NCBI GenBank assembly: GCA_001772005.1
Contig: MERI01000199.1
Location: 1-50,334 of the forward strand
Length of the DNA: 50,334 nucleotides
Reading direction: 5' to 3'
Source: Betaproteobacteria bacterium RIFCSPLOWO2_12_FULL_62_58
GTDB taxonomy: Bacteria; Pseudomonadota; Gammaproteobacteria; Burkholderiales; SG8-41
This document shows, one piece after another, positions 1-6,485 of this stretch. The notes beneath the pieces were generated by a model. The model searched no databases, was not told where the DNA came from, and saw nothing but the letters and a program-made list of their open reading frames with translations. The translations under genes and the position numbers were made by a program. The number at the start of each line of letters is the position of its first letter. Positions within the stretch are counted from its first letter, which is position 1.

Positions 1-261
1 CGGCGGCGGAAGGCCTTTGAGTCCGCGGCCGAAGCGATGTTCCGGGAAGACTTTGCCGGTCGCATTCTCCCTTTTGGCAGCGATGCCGCAGGACCCTACG
101 CCAGCATTGCCGCCGACCGCCGCCGGGCCGGACGCCCGATCTCTCATTTTGACGCGCAGATTGCCGCCATCGCCCACTCCACCGGTGCGATGATTGCAAC
201 CCGCAACATCGCGGATTTCGATGGTTGCGGCGTCAAGGTCATCAATCCCTGGACCGCCTGA
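1..261 (+). CDS. PIN-domain toxin, VapC/FitB type, C-terminal part (cut by window edge)
   Basis: The frame is open from the first base, so the gene begins outside the window and only its last 86 residues are visible. The visible part reads as the C-terminal half of a VapC/FitB-family PIN ribonuclease: the segment GRPISHFDAQIAAIA followed by ATRNIADFDGCGVKVINPW is typical of the family. The Asp of FDAQIAA and the Asp of NIADF match positions of conserved acidic residues. PIN toxins cleave RNA and are normally encoded with a small antitoxin just upstream, which would lie outside the window. Downstream is a decaying run of toxin and defence genes, which fits the context. The family call is firm; specificity cannot be told. 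Confidence 0.8.
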   Translation, partial: RRRKAFESAAEAMFREDFAGRILPFGSDAAGPYASIAADRRRAGRPISHFDAQIAAIAHSTGAMIATRNIADFDGCGVKVINPWTA

Positions 262-377
262 TCCTCCACCGGAGGGCCGCCTATCTGCCGCGCCCTCACC
301 GCGATCGTCCGGAATACGCACACCACGCCACCGAGGAAACTCTGACCGCCACGGGATCAGTATCGCTCTTCCGATTT

Positions 378-410
378 CCCGACCTCCCGATCTCCCGACC
401 TTCCGCCGCA
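378..410. repeat. CCCGATCTC-like low-complexity run
   Basis: A stretch with four near-copies of a C-rich unit (CCCGACCTC, CCCGATCTC, CCCGACCTT) sits directly 5' of the 14-bp array. Together with that array it fills the gene-free gap between the PIN gene and the helicase remnant (262-646). I see no gene in this gap. Confidence 0.6.
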
Positions 411-430
411 GTCACTCGTCACGCCTCACC

Positions 431-597
431 ACGTCACGCCGTATCAGTCACGTCCCACCAGTCACGCCGTATCAGTCACGCTCCATCAGTCACGCCGTAT
501 CAGTCACGCTCCATCAGTCACGCCGTATCAGTCACGCCCCACCAGTCACGCCCCATCAGTCACGCTCCATCAGTCACGCTTTTCCAGTCACCCCTAA
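431..597. repeat. 14-bp tandem array (CAGTCACGCCGTAT / CAGTCACGCTCCAT)
   Basis: About eleven head-to-tail 14-bp units begin at 431, 445, 459, 473, 487, 501, 515, 529, 543 and 557, with a degenerate unit from 571 onward. The first nine or so bases (CAGTCACGC) are nearly constant, while the last five alternate between CGTAT and TCCAT or CCCAT. There are no unique spacers, so it is not CRISPR. It lacks stop codons in forward frames, which produces long meaningless open frames. It resembles in style the 13-bp GTCAC array at 34217-34386. Confidence 0.9.
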
Positions 598-646
598 TCG
601 CGAGTAGAATCAACTGAGAACACTACAACGGGGGAGAAGCGGTTCC

Positions 647-712
647 TTGTCCAGCGAAGAAGAAGCGAGGGCAATGATCGATGCCCTGCTTGCGAAAGCG
701 AGATGGCAGGTC
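647..712 (+). pseudogene. Possible HsdR-like N-terminal fragment
   Basis: From a TTG at 647 the frame reads LSSEEEARAMIDALLAKARW, which resembles the first helix region of HsdR-type restriction subunits (pattern EExAR-xxID-xLLxxAGW). Similarity stops after about 22 residues and the frame ends shortly after. The next gene remnant begins in another frame at 769. I infer a fragment left by deletion between a type I restriction-like gene and the helicase. The stretch is short, so the call is weak. Confidence 0.35.
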
Positions 713-768
713 GCGCTCGCATCCTGCGTCACGATTCCCGCCTCGTCTCGCACGACAGGTATCTCTCT

Positions 769-1788
769 GTGCAGTTAACCGACTATCACGCCAAATATTT
801 CGCGCACGAGCTGACGCGGCGCTGTCCTCCCGACAGCGTGGAGAAGCTCGCAAGCGCCTTGATGGATGCGCAGGTAGACCTCAACCCGCACCAGATCGAC
901 GCCGCGCTGTTCGCTTTCAAGTCGCCGCTTTCGAAAGGTGCGCTGCTGGCGGATGAGGTCGGCCTGGGCAAGACCATCGAAGCGGGCCTCGTGCTCTCGC
1001 AGAAATGAGCGGAGCGCAGGCGGCGGATTCTCGTCATCACGCCGTCCAACCTGCGCAAGCAGTGGTATCAGGAGCTGACCGAAAAGTTTTTTCTGCCGTG
1101 CCGCATCCTGGAGTCGAAGTCGTACAACGTTGCGATCCGACAGGGCCAGTTCCGCCCGTTCGAGACGCCCGAGATCGTTATCTGCTCCTACCATTTCGCG
1201 AAGAGCAAGGCGGGCGACGTCAACGCCTTGCCCTGGGACCTCGTGGTGATCGACGAAGCCCACCGGCTGCGCAATGTTTACAAGCCGTCGAACGTCATCG
1301 CCAACACGCTCAAGCTGGCGCTGGCAGGCAAGGACAAGCTGCTTCTCACCGCGACGCCGCTCCAGAACTCGTTGCTGGAACTGTTCGGCCTCGTGAGCTT
1401 CATCGACGAGCATACATTTGGCGACTTGCAGAGTTTCCGCGAGCAGTTCGCCAATCTCAGCCAGGAACAGGTATTCCAGACGCTCAAGGCGCGGCTCAAG
1501 CCCGTCTGCCACCGCACGCTCCGTAGGCAGGTGCTGCCGTACATCAAGTACACGAAGCGCTTGCCATTGGTGCAGGAGTTCACGCCGGAGGAAAGCGAAG
1601 ACCGCCTCTATCATCTGGTATCGGAGTACCTGCAGCGCGAAAATCTCTACGCCCTGCCCGCGAGCCAGCGCTCTCTCATCACTCTGGTGCTGCGCAAGCT
1701 GCTTGCTTCATCCACGTTCGCGATCGCGGGCGCGCTGACCTCGATGTCCAACCGGTTGAAAACCAAGCTTCGCAGGCAGGAATCTTCG
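769..1788 (+). pseudogene. SNF2/DEAD-family helicase, broken by an internal stop and C-terminally truncated
   Basis: Starting at GTG 769 (QLTDYHAKYFAHELTRRC) the frame encodes the N-terminal ATPase core of an SNF2-like helicase of the kind found in restriction and DISARM-like defence loci. Walker A is DEVGLGKTIEAG and the DEAH-type box is VVIDEAHRLRN, followed by motif III LLLTATPLQNS. The frame is interrupted by TGA at 1006-1008 just after the Walker A region; relatives carry Trp (TGG) there, so a single G-to-A change is the simplest explanation. Similarity ends near residue 340, around NRLKTKLRRQES, before the second RecA domain, and the frame runs into unrelated sequence up to 1914. It cannot make a working helicase. 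Confidence 0.85.
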
Positions 1789-1846
1789 GGCGCCACTTGC
1801 GCCGAGCACGCAACGCGCGTTCGAAAGGGCCGACGGTTCAGAACTT

Positions 1847-2767
1847 GTGGATACGCGATCTCGCCCCGCGAAGATACCCGAGTATGGTCCTGCGGTAGTC
1901 AGTACTGCATCTGAGATCTTTGGTTTGTGCCAGCTTGAAAAGCTTTTTCGTCTGGGCTGCGAGCGTTACTTCGCGGGCCGCAGCTCCGGTACGGGCGAAC
2001 CTGACGAGCAAATTCGACGAATTTTCTTGGGTTCATTGGTGTCGATCGCGGCAGGTCCGAGTACCCTGGGCGTATTGGCACCCTCCAAACGCGAACTGCA
2101 TTCGTCGTTTGAGAAGTTGGTCGGCCAACTGCAGGAGAAAGCGAATCCGGGAGACAGAAGCTATCTACAGGCTTGCCTAGACCACCGAAAACTTGGTTTC
2201 ACTTTCACCGGACAGTCTTTCCAGCCACCTCCCAGTAACGCTCACCTTCGCCATCACCCCAATGTGCCCAAGCTGTTGCCTGGTGATTGTCTGTTTCGGG
2301 AGCTTAACCCACCGTTAGGAAACTTCAGTAAAGCAATTCGCGATCTTGGACACACTGGAATCTACGTAGGTCTATTTTCTCCCGACGCCGACCCGACAGA
2401 TAGCAACAATCATCTCGTAGTTGAAATGACCCCACAACATGGCTGTCACGTAACAACCGTCGATCAATTTCGTCAACAGACTAGCTTCTGGGGTTTCTAC
2501 TCTATCGGGCTTGATCCAACTAGGCGCCATACGCTCACCGCACTTGCCTTGGGCTACGTAGGGCGCTGCCGCTATGGCGTATCGATTACTGGATATAAGA
2601 ACCCCGTAGCGCTTTCGTTTCGGTGCGACGGCTTGGTGGAACATTGCCACGAGTCTCTACCGTTGGGGTTGCCCTTGCCGCCACACAAATGGGGACTGTT
2701 CGAAGACGATCAGTGGAATACGATTACCCCGGCTGCGTTGAGGAATTGCTTCTTCGAAAAGTATTAG
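1847..2767 (+). CDS. Protein resembling permuted NlpC/P60 (papain-like, YiiX-type) enzymes
   Basis: A 306-residue protein from GTG 1847; the start is uncertain because no clear ribosome site is seen and the first 20 residues overlap the helicase remnant. The central and C-terminal parts carry the order expected for circularly permuted NlpC/P60 and LRAT-like cysteine enzymes: LLPGDCLFRE, then DLGHTGIYVG with a candidate catalytic His, and later FRCDGLVEHC with a candidate nucleophile Cys. These families hydrolyse amide or ester bonds in cell-wall peptides or lipids. The base composition is visibly lower in GC than its neighbours (27 of 60 bases at 2401-2460), suggesting recent transfer. No signal peptide is seen. 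Function is unknown; a defence-island effector or amidase is possible. Confidence 0.6.
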   Translation: MDTRSRPAKIPEYGPAVVSTASEIFGLCQLEKLFRLGCERYFAGRSSGTGEPDEQIRRIFLGSLVSIAAGPSTLGVLAPSKRELHSSFEKLVGQLQEKANPGDRSYLQACLDHRKLGFTFTGQSFQPPPSNAHLRHHPNVPKLLPGDCLFRELNPPLGNFSKAIRDLGHTGIYVGLFSPDADPTDSNNHLVVEMTPQHGCHVTTVDQFRQQTSFWGFYSIGLDPTRRHTLTALALGYVGRCRYGVSITGYKNPVALSFRCDGLVEHCHESLPLGLPLPPHKWGLFEDDQWNTITPAALRNCFFEKY

Positions 2768-2874
2768 GAGTGGTTAGGGAACAGACCATTACGAAGAGCG
2801 CTCCCGTCGGCTCCGTCGCACCTCTCCGCGCAGCAAGAGGTGGAGTCGGCATCACTTAAATCAGGCAAATAAGA

Positions 2875-3759
2875 ATGTCGCGCCGTAAGAAAAGCGGATT
2901 CGAAGACTTATTTGAACTTACCGCGATGGTGCCGTGGTGGGTGGGCGTTGTGTTGGCCTTGGTGTCGTATTTTGTGATGCATCAGGTTGCAACGATGACG
3001 AATGTGTACCCCACAAACGGCAGGGGCGTCGGTCACTTCGTGGGCAAGCAGATGTTCATTACGTTTGCCTTCTATCTGCAATATATTTTGCCGGTGATTC
3101 TTCTTGCCGGTTCCGCTGCTTCTGCGATCAAACGGCAAAAGCGCGGTGATTTGCACGCACGTATTGCGGACGCGGGCACGCGCGAGTCGCTCGAAGCGAT
3201 GTCGTGGCGCGAATTCGAACAACTGGTTGGTGAATATTTTCGGCGTAAGGGTTTTAGCGTCGCGGAGACCGGTGGTCGTGGCGCGGACGGGGGTGTGGAT
3301 CTGGTTGTTTCGCGTGGTGCTGACCGTTACCTCGTGCAGTGCAAGCAGTGGAAGGCGCGGCGCGTTGGCGTTGAGTCAGTAAGGGAACTTTATGGCGTCA
3401 TGGCCGCCCAGGGCGCCGCGGGCGGCTACGTAGTCACGTCGGGTGTTTTTACTGACGAGGCAAAACGTTTTGCCGAGGGGCGCGAAATCGAGATTATCGG
3501 TGGTGATGAGTTGGTCGAGATAATTGGCGCTCAGTCTGCGAGCGGAAAAACGACTGTTGCCCCTCACCCTAACCCTCTCCCCGCACGCGGGGCGAGGGAG
3601 TCATCTACCGGGGTGACAACCTCGGCGCCCGAGGCGCCTTCGTGTCCGCAATGCGGTTCATCGATGGTGTTGAGGACTGCGCGCAAGGGAGCCAACGCAG
3701 GCAGCTCGTTCTGGGGGTGTCCGCAGTTTCCGAAATGTCGCGGCACGCGGCCGGCCTGA
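2875..3759 (+). CDS. Membrane-anchored Mrr-type restriction endonuclease with C-terminal zinc ribbon
   Basis: 294 residues. Two hydrophobic segments (about 20-38 and 58-84) anchor the protein. An Mrr_cat nuclease domain spans about 110-218, with W111-R-E-F-E, G139-G-V-D142 and Q155-C-K157 forming the PD-(D/E)xK-like active site. A topoisomerase-type zinc ribbon closes the protein, with cysteines at 257, 260, 282 and 288. The linker at about 228-246 ([12 protein letters not shown]) is encoded by a GC-rich palindromic repeat at 3561-3600. The same element is present inside uvrA at 43343. Mrr proteins cut modified or foreign DNA; the membrane anchor plus zinc ribbon arrangement is common. It lies between the NlpC-like gene and fic, within the defence-type island. 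Confidence 0.85.
   Translation: MSRRKKSGFEDLFELTAMVPWWVGVVLALVSYFVMHQVATMTNVYPTNGRGVGHFVGKQMFITFAFYLQYILPVILLAGSAASAIKRQKRGDLHARIADAGTRESLEAMSWREFEQLVGEYFRRKGFSVAETGGRGADGGVDLVVSRGADRYLVQCKQWKARRVGVESVRELYGVMAAQGAAGGYVVTSGVFTDEAKRFAEGREIEIIGGDELVEIIGAQSASGKTTVAPHPNPLPARGARESSTGVTTSAPEAPSCPQCGSSMVLRTARKGANAGSSFWGCPQFPKCRGTRPA
3561..3600. repeat. In-frame palindromic repeat inside the Mrr-type gene
   Basis: CCCTCACCCTAACCCTC at 3561-3577 continues into CCCCGC, then GCGGGGCGAGGG, giving an imperfect hairpin. It matches the left arm of the large repeat inside uvrA (43343 onward) with few differences, and it is translated in the same frame in both genes (PHPNPLPA). It falls in the linker between nuclease and zinc ribbon, so insertion would be tolerated. 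Confidence 0.85.
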
Positions 3760-3788
3760 GTGCCGGATAATTACGCATACAATCGCGG

Positions 3789-4442
3789 ATGGCACCCATG
3801 AGGAAGAGCGGTCGATACGACGCATCCGGTTTGTCCGAAGCTCAATATGAGCCCGGCTCGAGTGGTAAGGTGCTCAGGAACCGCCTCGGCATTAAGTCGA
3901 AGAACAAGATGGACGACGTCGAGGCCAAAGCGCTGGAAAAAACGTTGGACGAATTGGTCAGGACCATCAGCGATAGGCATCGCTTCACCGCATCCGATAT
4001 TTGCAAATTTCACAAGGCCTGGCTTGGTGACATTTACGAATGGGCCGGTGTGTATCGGCAGGTCAATGTCAGCAAAGACGATTTTCCGTTTGCGGCCGCG
4101 GCGCGTATTCCGTCGCTGATGGAAGGATTTGAAAAGGATGCGTTACGCCGTAACACGCCATGCCGGTTCAAGAAACGCGCGGATGTTGTCCGCGCGCTGT
4201 CAGAAACGCATGTTGAGCTGGTTCTGATCCATCCTTTCCGAGAAGGGAACGGCCGTATCACGCGCGTTCTTTCAACCCTGATGGCGCTGCAAGCGGGCTT
4301 GCCGCTACTCGACTTCAGTTTGATTGCGGAACAGAAAAAAACGGGGTATTTCGCGGCAGTCCAGGCTGGGCTGGACAAGAACTACCGGATGATGGAAAAG
4401 CTTCTCGCGGAGATTATCGAGAGGAGTTTTGCGTCACCTTGA
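3789..4442 (+). CDS. fic: Fic/DOC family protein (AMPylator-like)
   Basis: 217 residues, with an alternative start at ATG 3798. The complete Fic active-site motif HPFREGNGRITR is at residues 148-159, including the catalytic His, the phosphate-binding Asn-Gly-Arg and the second Arg. The preceding segment (TASDICKFHKAWLGDIYEWAGVYR) is the usual Fic-core helix pair. Fic enzymes typically transfer AMP from ATP to Ser, Thr or Tyr of target proteins and are held inactive by a glutamate from an inhibitory helix, motif (S/T)xxxE(G/N). I see no such motif in the N-terminus, so inhibition in trans would be expected. A small convergent ORF overlapping the 3' end carries a similar motif. Confidence 0.9.
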   Translation: MAPMRKSGRYDASGLSEAQYEPGSSGKVLRNRLGIKSKNKMDDVEAKALEKTLDELVRTISDRHRFTASDICKFHKAWLGDIYEWAGVYRQVNVSKDDFPFAAAARIPSLMEGFEKDALRRNTPCRFKKRADVVRALSETHVELVLIHPFREGNGRITRVLSTLMALQAGLPLLDFSLIAEQKKTGYFAAVQAGLDKNYRMMEKLLAEIIERSFASP

Positions 4443-4605
4443 TCGGCGGGGCCATCGTTTCCGTCGCTAACGTACTTGCGATGGCTTCAACCGTTTCGCC
4501 CGTCTCGATGGCCGTCGAACTGGCGACGCTGGTGATCAGCGCTTTCCGGTATTGCTCCGGAGCGCGCAGGTGGGGGTTGGTTTCGATGAGTGGCTTCTGT
4601 TTCAT
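4414..4605 (-). CDS. Small hypothetical protein with Fic-antitoxin-like SSTAIE motif
   Basis: 63 residues from the ATG at 4605 (MKQKPLIETNPHLRAPEQYR). The 3' end overlaps the fic 3' end by 29 bases in opposite orientation. The segment VASSTAIETGETVEA resembles the Fic inhibitory pattern (S/T)xxxE(G/N), although the residue after Glu is Thr rather than Gly or Asn. I recall similar small IETNP proteins as common unnamed ORFs in proteobacteria, so the gene itself is plausible. A TATAAT-like hexamer lies only about nine bases upstream of the ATG, which would make the transcript almost leaderless. The antitoxin role is inference from the motif and position. An upstream start at 4668 is possible but less likely. 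Confidence 0.55.
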   Translation of the reverse strand: MKQKPLIETNPHLRAPEQYRKALITSVASSTAIETGETVEAIASTLATETMAPPIKVTQNSSR

Positions 4606-4697
4606 AAGGAAATTATAGCAGACCATGCAGCCACGCGCCTCAGCGCCGAGGATCGGAGTGCCGGGCAACAGGCGCCGGGCGAGGAGGATCTCGGGGT

Positions 4698-4790
4698 CAG
4701 ACCACTACGAGGGGCTCTCCTGTCGGCACTGCCGCAACCGCTCCACGCGTCGTCCCAACCCACCGAGGGCGCGAGAGCGGGGAAACGGTG
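4698..4790. repeat. Dispersed repeat GACCACTACGAGG...CCCACCGAGG...GAGAGCGGG, copy 1
   Basis: The segment shares GACCACTACGAGG, CCCACCGAGG and GAGAGCGGG, in the same order, with 15533-15620. The region between the first two blocks is longer in this copy. In both places the repeat adjoins a broken gene: the zinc-ribbon fragment here and an SDR fragment at 15398. Confidence 0.6.
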
Positions 4791-4797
4791 AGCGGCG

Positions 4798-4875
4798 CGC
4801 AAGGACGCCAACGCCGGCAGCTCGTTTTGGGGATGTCCGCAGTTCCCGAAGTGTCGCGGGATATGCTCGGCTTGA
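4798..4875 (+). pseudogene. Fragment duplicating the zinc-ribbon end of the Mrr-type gene
   Basis: The frame ANAGSSFWGCPQFPKCRG followed by ICSA-stop repeats, almost exactly, residues 273-290 of the Mrr-type protein encoded at 2875-3759. The nucleotide sequence is diverged but clearly related. No nuclease domain precedes it; the upstream 100 bases hold a dispersed repeat (4698-4790). I read it as the remains of a second zinc-ribbon gene or of a partial duplication. The surrounding gap (4606-4905) contains no other recognisable gene. Confidence 0.7.
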
Positions 4876-4905
4876 TGATTGAAGTTCCTGGTCTAAATGC
4901 GAGCC

Positions 4906-5277
4906 ATGGAAAGTTGGAGCGTCTACATCGTCCGCTGCGCGGACGGCAGCTTGTATACCGGCATTGCCAAGGATGTCACCCGGCGCGTTGAAGAACACAA
5001 CGCGAATAACTTGCTCGCAGCGAATTACACCCGCGCGCGGCGCCCGGTCACGCTGGTCTATCAGGAAGCGGTCGCCACGAGATCGGCGGCGGGGAGGCGG
5101 GAGTATGAGGTCAAGTGCATGAGTAAGGGGGAGAAGGAAGCGCTAATCAGGGCCGTGAGGGCGGGAGTGCGCGAGGGCGAGAGGGGGCGAAGAGCAAGGA
5201 TGAGGGAGGAAAGCGAAAGGCGGAGGGCGGAAGGCGGAAGGATGAAGGGCGAGTGCCGCGGCAGGCGCCCTGCATAA
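4906..5277 (+). CDS. GIY-YIG nuclease family protein (YhbQ/UPF0213 type)
   Basis: The first 85 residues form a short GIY-YIG domain: WSVYIVRCADGSLYTGIAKDV contains the paired Tyr-Ile-Val / Tyr-Thr-Gly motif, and RRVEEHN supplies the usual Arg and His. Single-domain members of this group are putative structure-specific DNA nucleases. The start at ATG 4906 is preferred over 4897. After about residue 88 the protein turns into a charged tail (EESERRRAEGGRMKGE) encoded by a GGCGGAAGG repeat run, also found inside uvrA at 42715. The natural C-terminus has therefore probably been replaced or extended by repeat sequence. Confidence 0.8.
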   Translation: MESWSVYIVRCADGSLYTGIAKDVTRRVEEHNANNLLAANYTRARRPVTLVYQEAVATRSAAGRREYEVKCMSKGEKEALIRAVRAGVREGERGRRARMREESERRRAEGGRMKGECRGRRPA

Positions 5278-5343
5278 TTCGGCTATGCCGCGGAGCCAAT
5301 CGAACGGAAGAAAACCTGTAAACTACTTTATATCCCGGGCGCG

Positions 5344-5359
5344 GACCGTCGCGACGGTC
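5344..5359. promoter_or_regulatory. Perfect 16-bp palindrome upstream of a small gene
   Basis: GACCGTCGCGACGGTC is perfectly self-complementary and lies 44 bases before the start of the small gene at 5403. It could be an operator for a dimeric regulator, but nothing else supports this. Confidence 0.35.
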
Positions 5360-5402
5360 GGCACGGGACACGGCGTTCAGGTCAGCGGGAGGTCAAAATA
5401 AC

Positions 5403-5651
5403 ATGGCGAAAGCATTGGCGCGTCCCATCAAATCGAAGCGCGACTATCACGGCGCGACGTCTGTTGCGAATAAAACCCGCCAGCAAGACGGGCAGGAGCC
5501 GGACGCGGAGCGCCGGCTGCAAGCGCTGCTGCATGAGATCGAGAAATTCGATGACACCCAGGACGAGGACGACGATTTCGGCGACGCCGCCGAAGATTTC
5601 GATCGCCTGCCTCGCCGCCGCTGGTCGGACGAGGCGTCCGACGCGGAGTGA
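5403..5651 (+). CDS. Small acidic hypothetical protein
   Basis: 82 residues with a GGGAGG ribosome site eight bases upstream of the ATG. The first third is basic (PIKSKRDYHG), and the rest is strongly acidic (DDTQDEDDDFGDAAEDFD). There is no membrane segment, signal peptide or motif I recognise. It is followed 13 bases after the stop by a palindromic repeat (5665). Whether it is expressed is uncertain, but the ribosome site and codon use support a real gene. Confidence 0.5.
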   Translation: MAKALARPIKSKRDYHGATSVANKTRQQDGQEPDAERRLQALLHEIEKFDDTQDEDDDFGDAAEDFDRLPRRRWSDEASDAE

Positions 5652-5664
5652 AGCGGAAAGAAAA

Positions 5665-5685
5665 CTTGGGGGACAGTCCCCTAAG
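5665..5685. repeat. TTAGGGGAC palindrome, copy 1
   Basis: An inverted repeat of CTTGGGGGAC and GTCCCCTAAG around a single A, with one mismatch between arms. Two better copies are at 9334 and 16426. All three lie within about 35 bases of gene ends. Confidence 0.85.
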
Positions 5686-5795
5686 AACGGCAGATCGGGA
5701 GCACGTAAGGGCGGGGGAGCGGGAGATCGAGGCAAGGCATCCGCATGGTGGTATGCTATTGCCAAGTCGAGTGAACCCAACTTTGGGGAAGCGCC

Positions 5796-6014
5796 ATGGT
5801 CATCAATGATCGCATCGTGGTTGATCCGAGAATCATGCTGGGCAAGCCCGTCATCAAGGGCACACGCATTCCGGTGGAGCTTGTCCTGCGCAAGCTCGGC
5901 GAGGGCGCGACCGAGCGTGATCTTCTCGACGCGTACCCCAACCTGACTGCCGCTGATCTCCGTGCCGCAATGACCTACGCGGCGGACGCGCTCGCGCACG
6001 AGGAAAACATCTAA
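5796..6014 (+). CDS. DUF433 family antitoxin-like protein
   Basis: 72 residues with the complete DUF433 pattern: INDRIVVDPRIMLGKPVIKGTRIPVELVLRKL, then GATERDLLDAYPNLTAADLRAAMTYAAD. The DUF433 fold is a winged-helix-like domain usually paired with a downstream DUF5615 (Mut7-C/PIN-like) protein in a toxin-antitoxin arrangement. That partner follows after three bases here but is broken. A ribosome site (GGGGAAG) precedes the ATG. The protein probably binds DNA and neutralises the partner; with the partner broken it may be an orphan antitoxin. Confidence 0.85.
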   Translation: MVINDRIVVDPRIMLGKPVIKGTRIPVELVLRKLGEGATERDLLDAYPNLTAADLRAAMTYAADALAHEENI

Positions 6015-6017
6015 GCC

Positions 6018-6446
6018 GTGGCGGCGCGTGGCACTGATGCGGCGGTGCCGCGGTTCCTCGCCGACGAGAGTTGCGATTTCGGGGTGGTACGCGCCCTGCG
6101 GGCCGCCGGGTTCGACGTTGTTGCGGTGGTAGAGAAAGCGCCCGGCGCGTTGGACGAGCGGGTTATCGAACTCGCGAAGAACTGCATGACCGCTCCGGTC
6201 TTCGTTGACGCCAACGTTCTGATCTACGAGCGCGATCCTGGGGAACTCTCGAAGCAGCGGCGCGCACGGGAAATCGAGCAACGCCATCGCTTCTCCCGAG
6301 GATCTGCAGGACGGCGCGGTCTTCGGCGATGTGACGGTCTAAAGCCCCTTTACGCTCGACGTGCGGGAGTCCGCTGCGGCGTACGCGGTCACCCCGGCTG
6401 CGAAGCCCCGCCACCGCCCCCGTGGCCGGCCGAAGCGCTGAACTGA
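6018..6446 (+). pseudogene. Chimeric remnant: DUF5615 toxin N-terminus fused to a broken PIN toxin
   Basis: From GTG 6018 the frame first reads a DUF5615 start (PRFLADESCDFGVVRALRAAGFDVVAVVEKAPG...RVIELA), the usual partner of DUF433. After only about 55 residues it passes, still in frame, into a VapC-type PIN start at an internal ATG (6186): MTAPVFVDANVLIYERDPGE with the first catalytic Asp. That PIN domain lacks its middle. A C-terminal PIN-like stretch (ASPEDLQDGAVFGDVTV, then SPFTLDV) appears in another frame, interrupted by TAA near 6350. At least two toxin genes have therefore been fused and shortened by deletions. A functional product is unlikely. Confidence 0.75.
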
Positions 6447-6485
6447 CAGGGTATGCACACATCGAGCAACAAAGGGAGGACGATC

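Noticed and set aside
431-597. CRISPR array
   Set aside because: Units are 14 bp, tandem and without unique spacers, and no cas genes are present.
194-617. Two long open frames over the 14-bp array
   Set aside because: They arise because the repeat unit lacks stops. There is no ribosome site or family similarity.
5382-6287. 301-codon minus-strand frame
   Set aside because: It is antisense to the DUF433 and DUF5615/PIN sequences, which are recognisable on the plus strand.
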